NCBI RefSeq assembly: GCF_026072915.1
Contig: NZ_AP025943.1
Location: forward strand, 744,001 to 808,000
DNA length: 64,000 nt
Direction: 5' to 3'
From: Akkermansia biwaensis
GTDB taxonomy: Bacteria; Verrucomicrobiota; Verrucomicrobiia; Verrucomicrobiales; Akkermansiaceae
Made by a program: the position numbers and the translations under genes. The notes beneath the pieces were generated by a model. The model did not search any database and was not told the DNA's origin. It saw only the letters and a list, made by a program, of their open reading frames with translations. Positions 63,974 to 64,000 of this stretch are shown piece by piece (positions within the stretch are counted from its first letter, which is position 1; every line of letters starts with the position of its first letter).

Positions 63974-64000
63974 ATGTCCCGCAAACCAATTATTGCCGCC
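63974..64000 (+). CDS. tpiA: 5' end of a gene, probably triosephosphate isomerase
   Basis: Only nine codons are in the window (start MSRKPIIAA). This matches the N-terminus of triosephosphate isomerase, which usually continues NWKMN. Truncated by the window edge, so the call is tentative. It is about 52 bp after rsmB. Confidence 0.45.

Overview
The window looks like a chromosomal segment of an Akkermansia-type Verrucomicrobiota, most likely A. muciniphila or a close relative. The basis is a GC-rich (by eye), densely packed genome, many signal-peptide and lipoprotein genes, a PEP-CTERM-tailed surface protein, secreted sulfatase and GH2 glycosidase genes, and an ExbB/ExbD motor beside giant TPR proteins. 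The species call rests on recognition of this gene mix, not on a database comparison. I see no rRNA, tRNA, CRISPR array, insertion sequence or prophage.

Layout. 0-13 kb: prephenate dehydrogenase, a frameshifted lipoprotein, an MFS-acyltransferase fusion overlapping a dCMP-type deaminase, OsmC, DsbD, an SGNH esterase, then an exonuclease next to mutS. 13-20 kb: an ftsH - small acidic ORF - rsfS operon, an ATPase plus PD-(D/E)XK nuclease pair that resembles a defence module, menB with a membrane protein, and a zeta-type kinase interrupted at a G8 tract. 20-32 kb: a membrane protein pair, then an export region with a TolC-like protein, adaptor, ABC ATPase and FtsX-like permease, interleaved with three small CGG-type lipoproteins. 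It is followed by a 1,178-residue ABCG-like transporter with sensory-looking N-terminal domains.

32-43 kb: a DUF6941-like protein, a DoxX/MauE-like protein, a secreted GH2 glycosidase, mreB, RNase E/G, an AhbA/B-like protein, a PEP-CTERM repeat protein and a VOC protein. 43-50 kb: two exported TPR proteins and an exbB-exbD-exbD operon. 50-57 kb: endonuclease III, a 3D-domain lipoprotein, a UDG-fold protein without Fe-S cysteines, an indole-glycerol-phosphate-synthase-fold protein with several catalytic substitutions, a copper P-type ATPase, and yraN/rnhB. 57-64 kb: a CorC/HlyC-type protein, an FmdB zinc ribbon, rpsN, argG, a sulfatase, rsmB and the first codons of what is probably tpiA.

Most of the window is ordinary housekeeping. 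The parts that deserve a second look are the ATPase-nuclease pair (15977-17831), the lipoprotein/tripartite-exporter cluster (21839-28116), the Exb-TPR locus (43386-49917), the G8-interrupted zeta kinase (19929-20709), and the pair of apparently re-purposed enzymes at 51940-53700.
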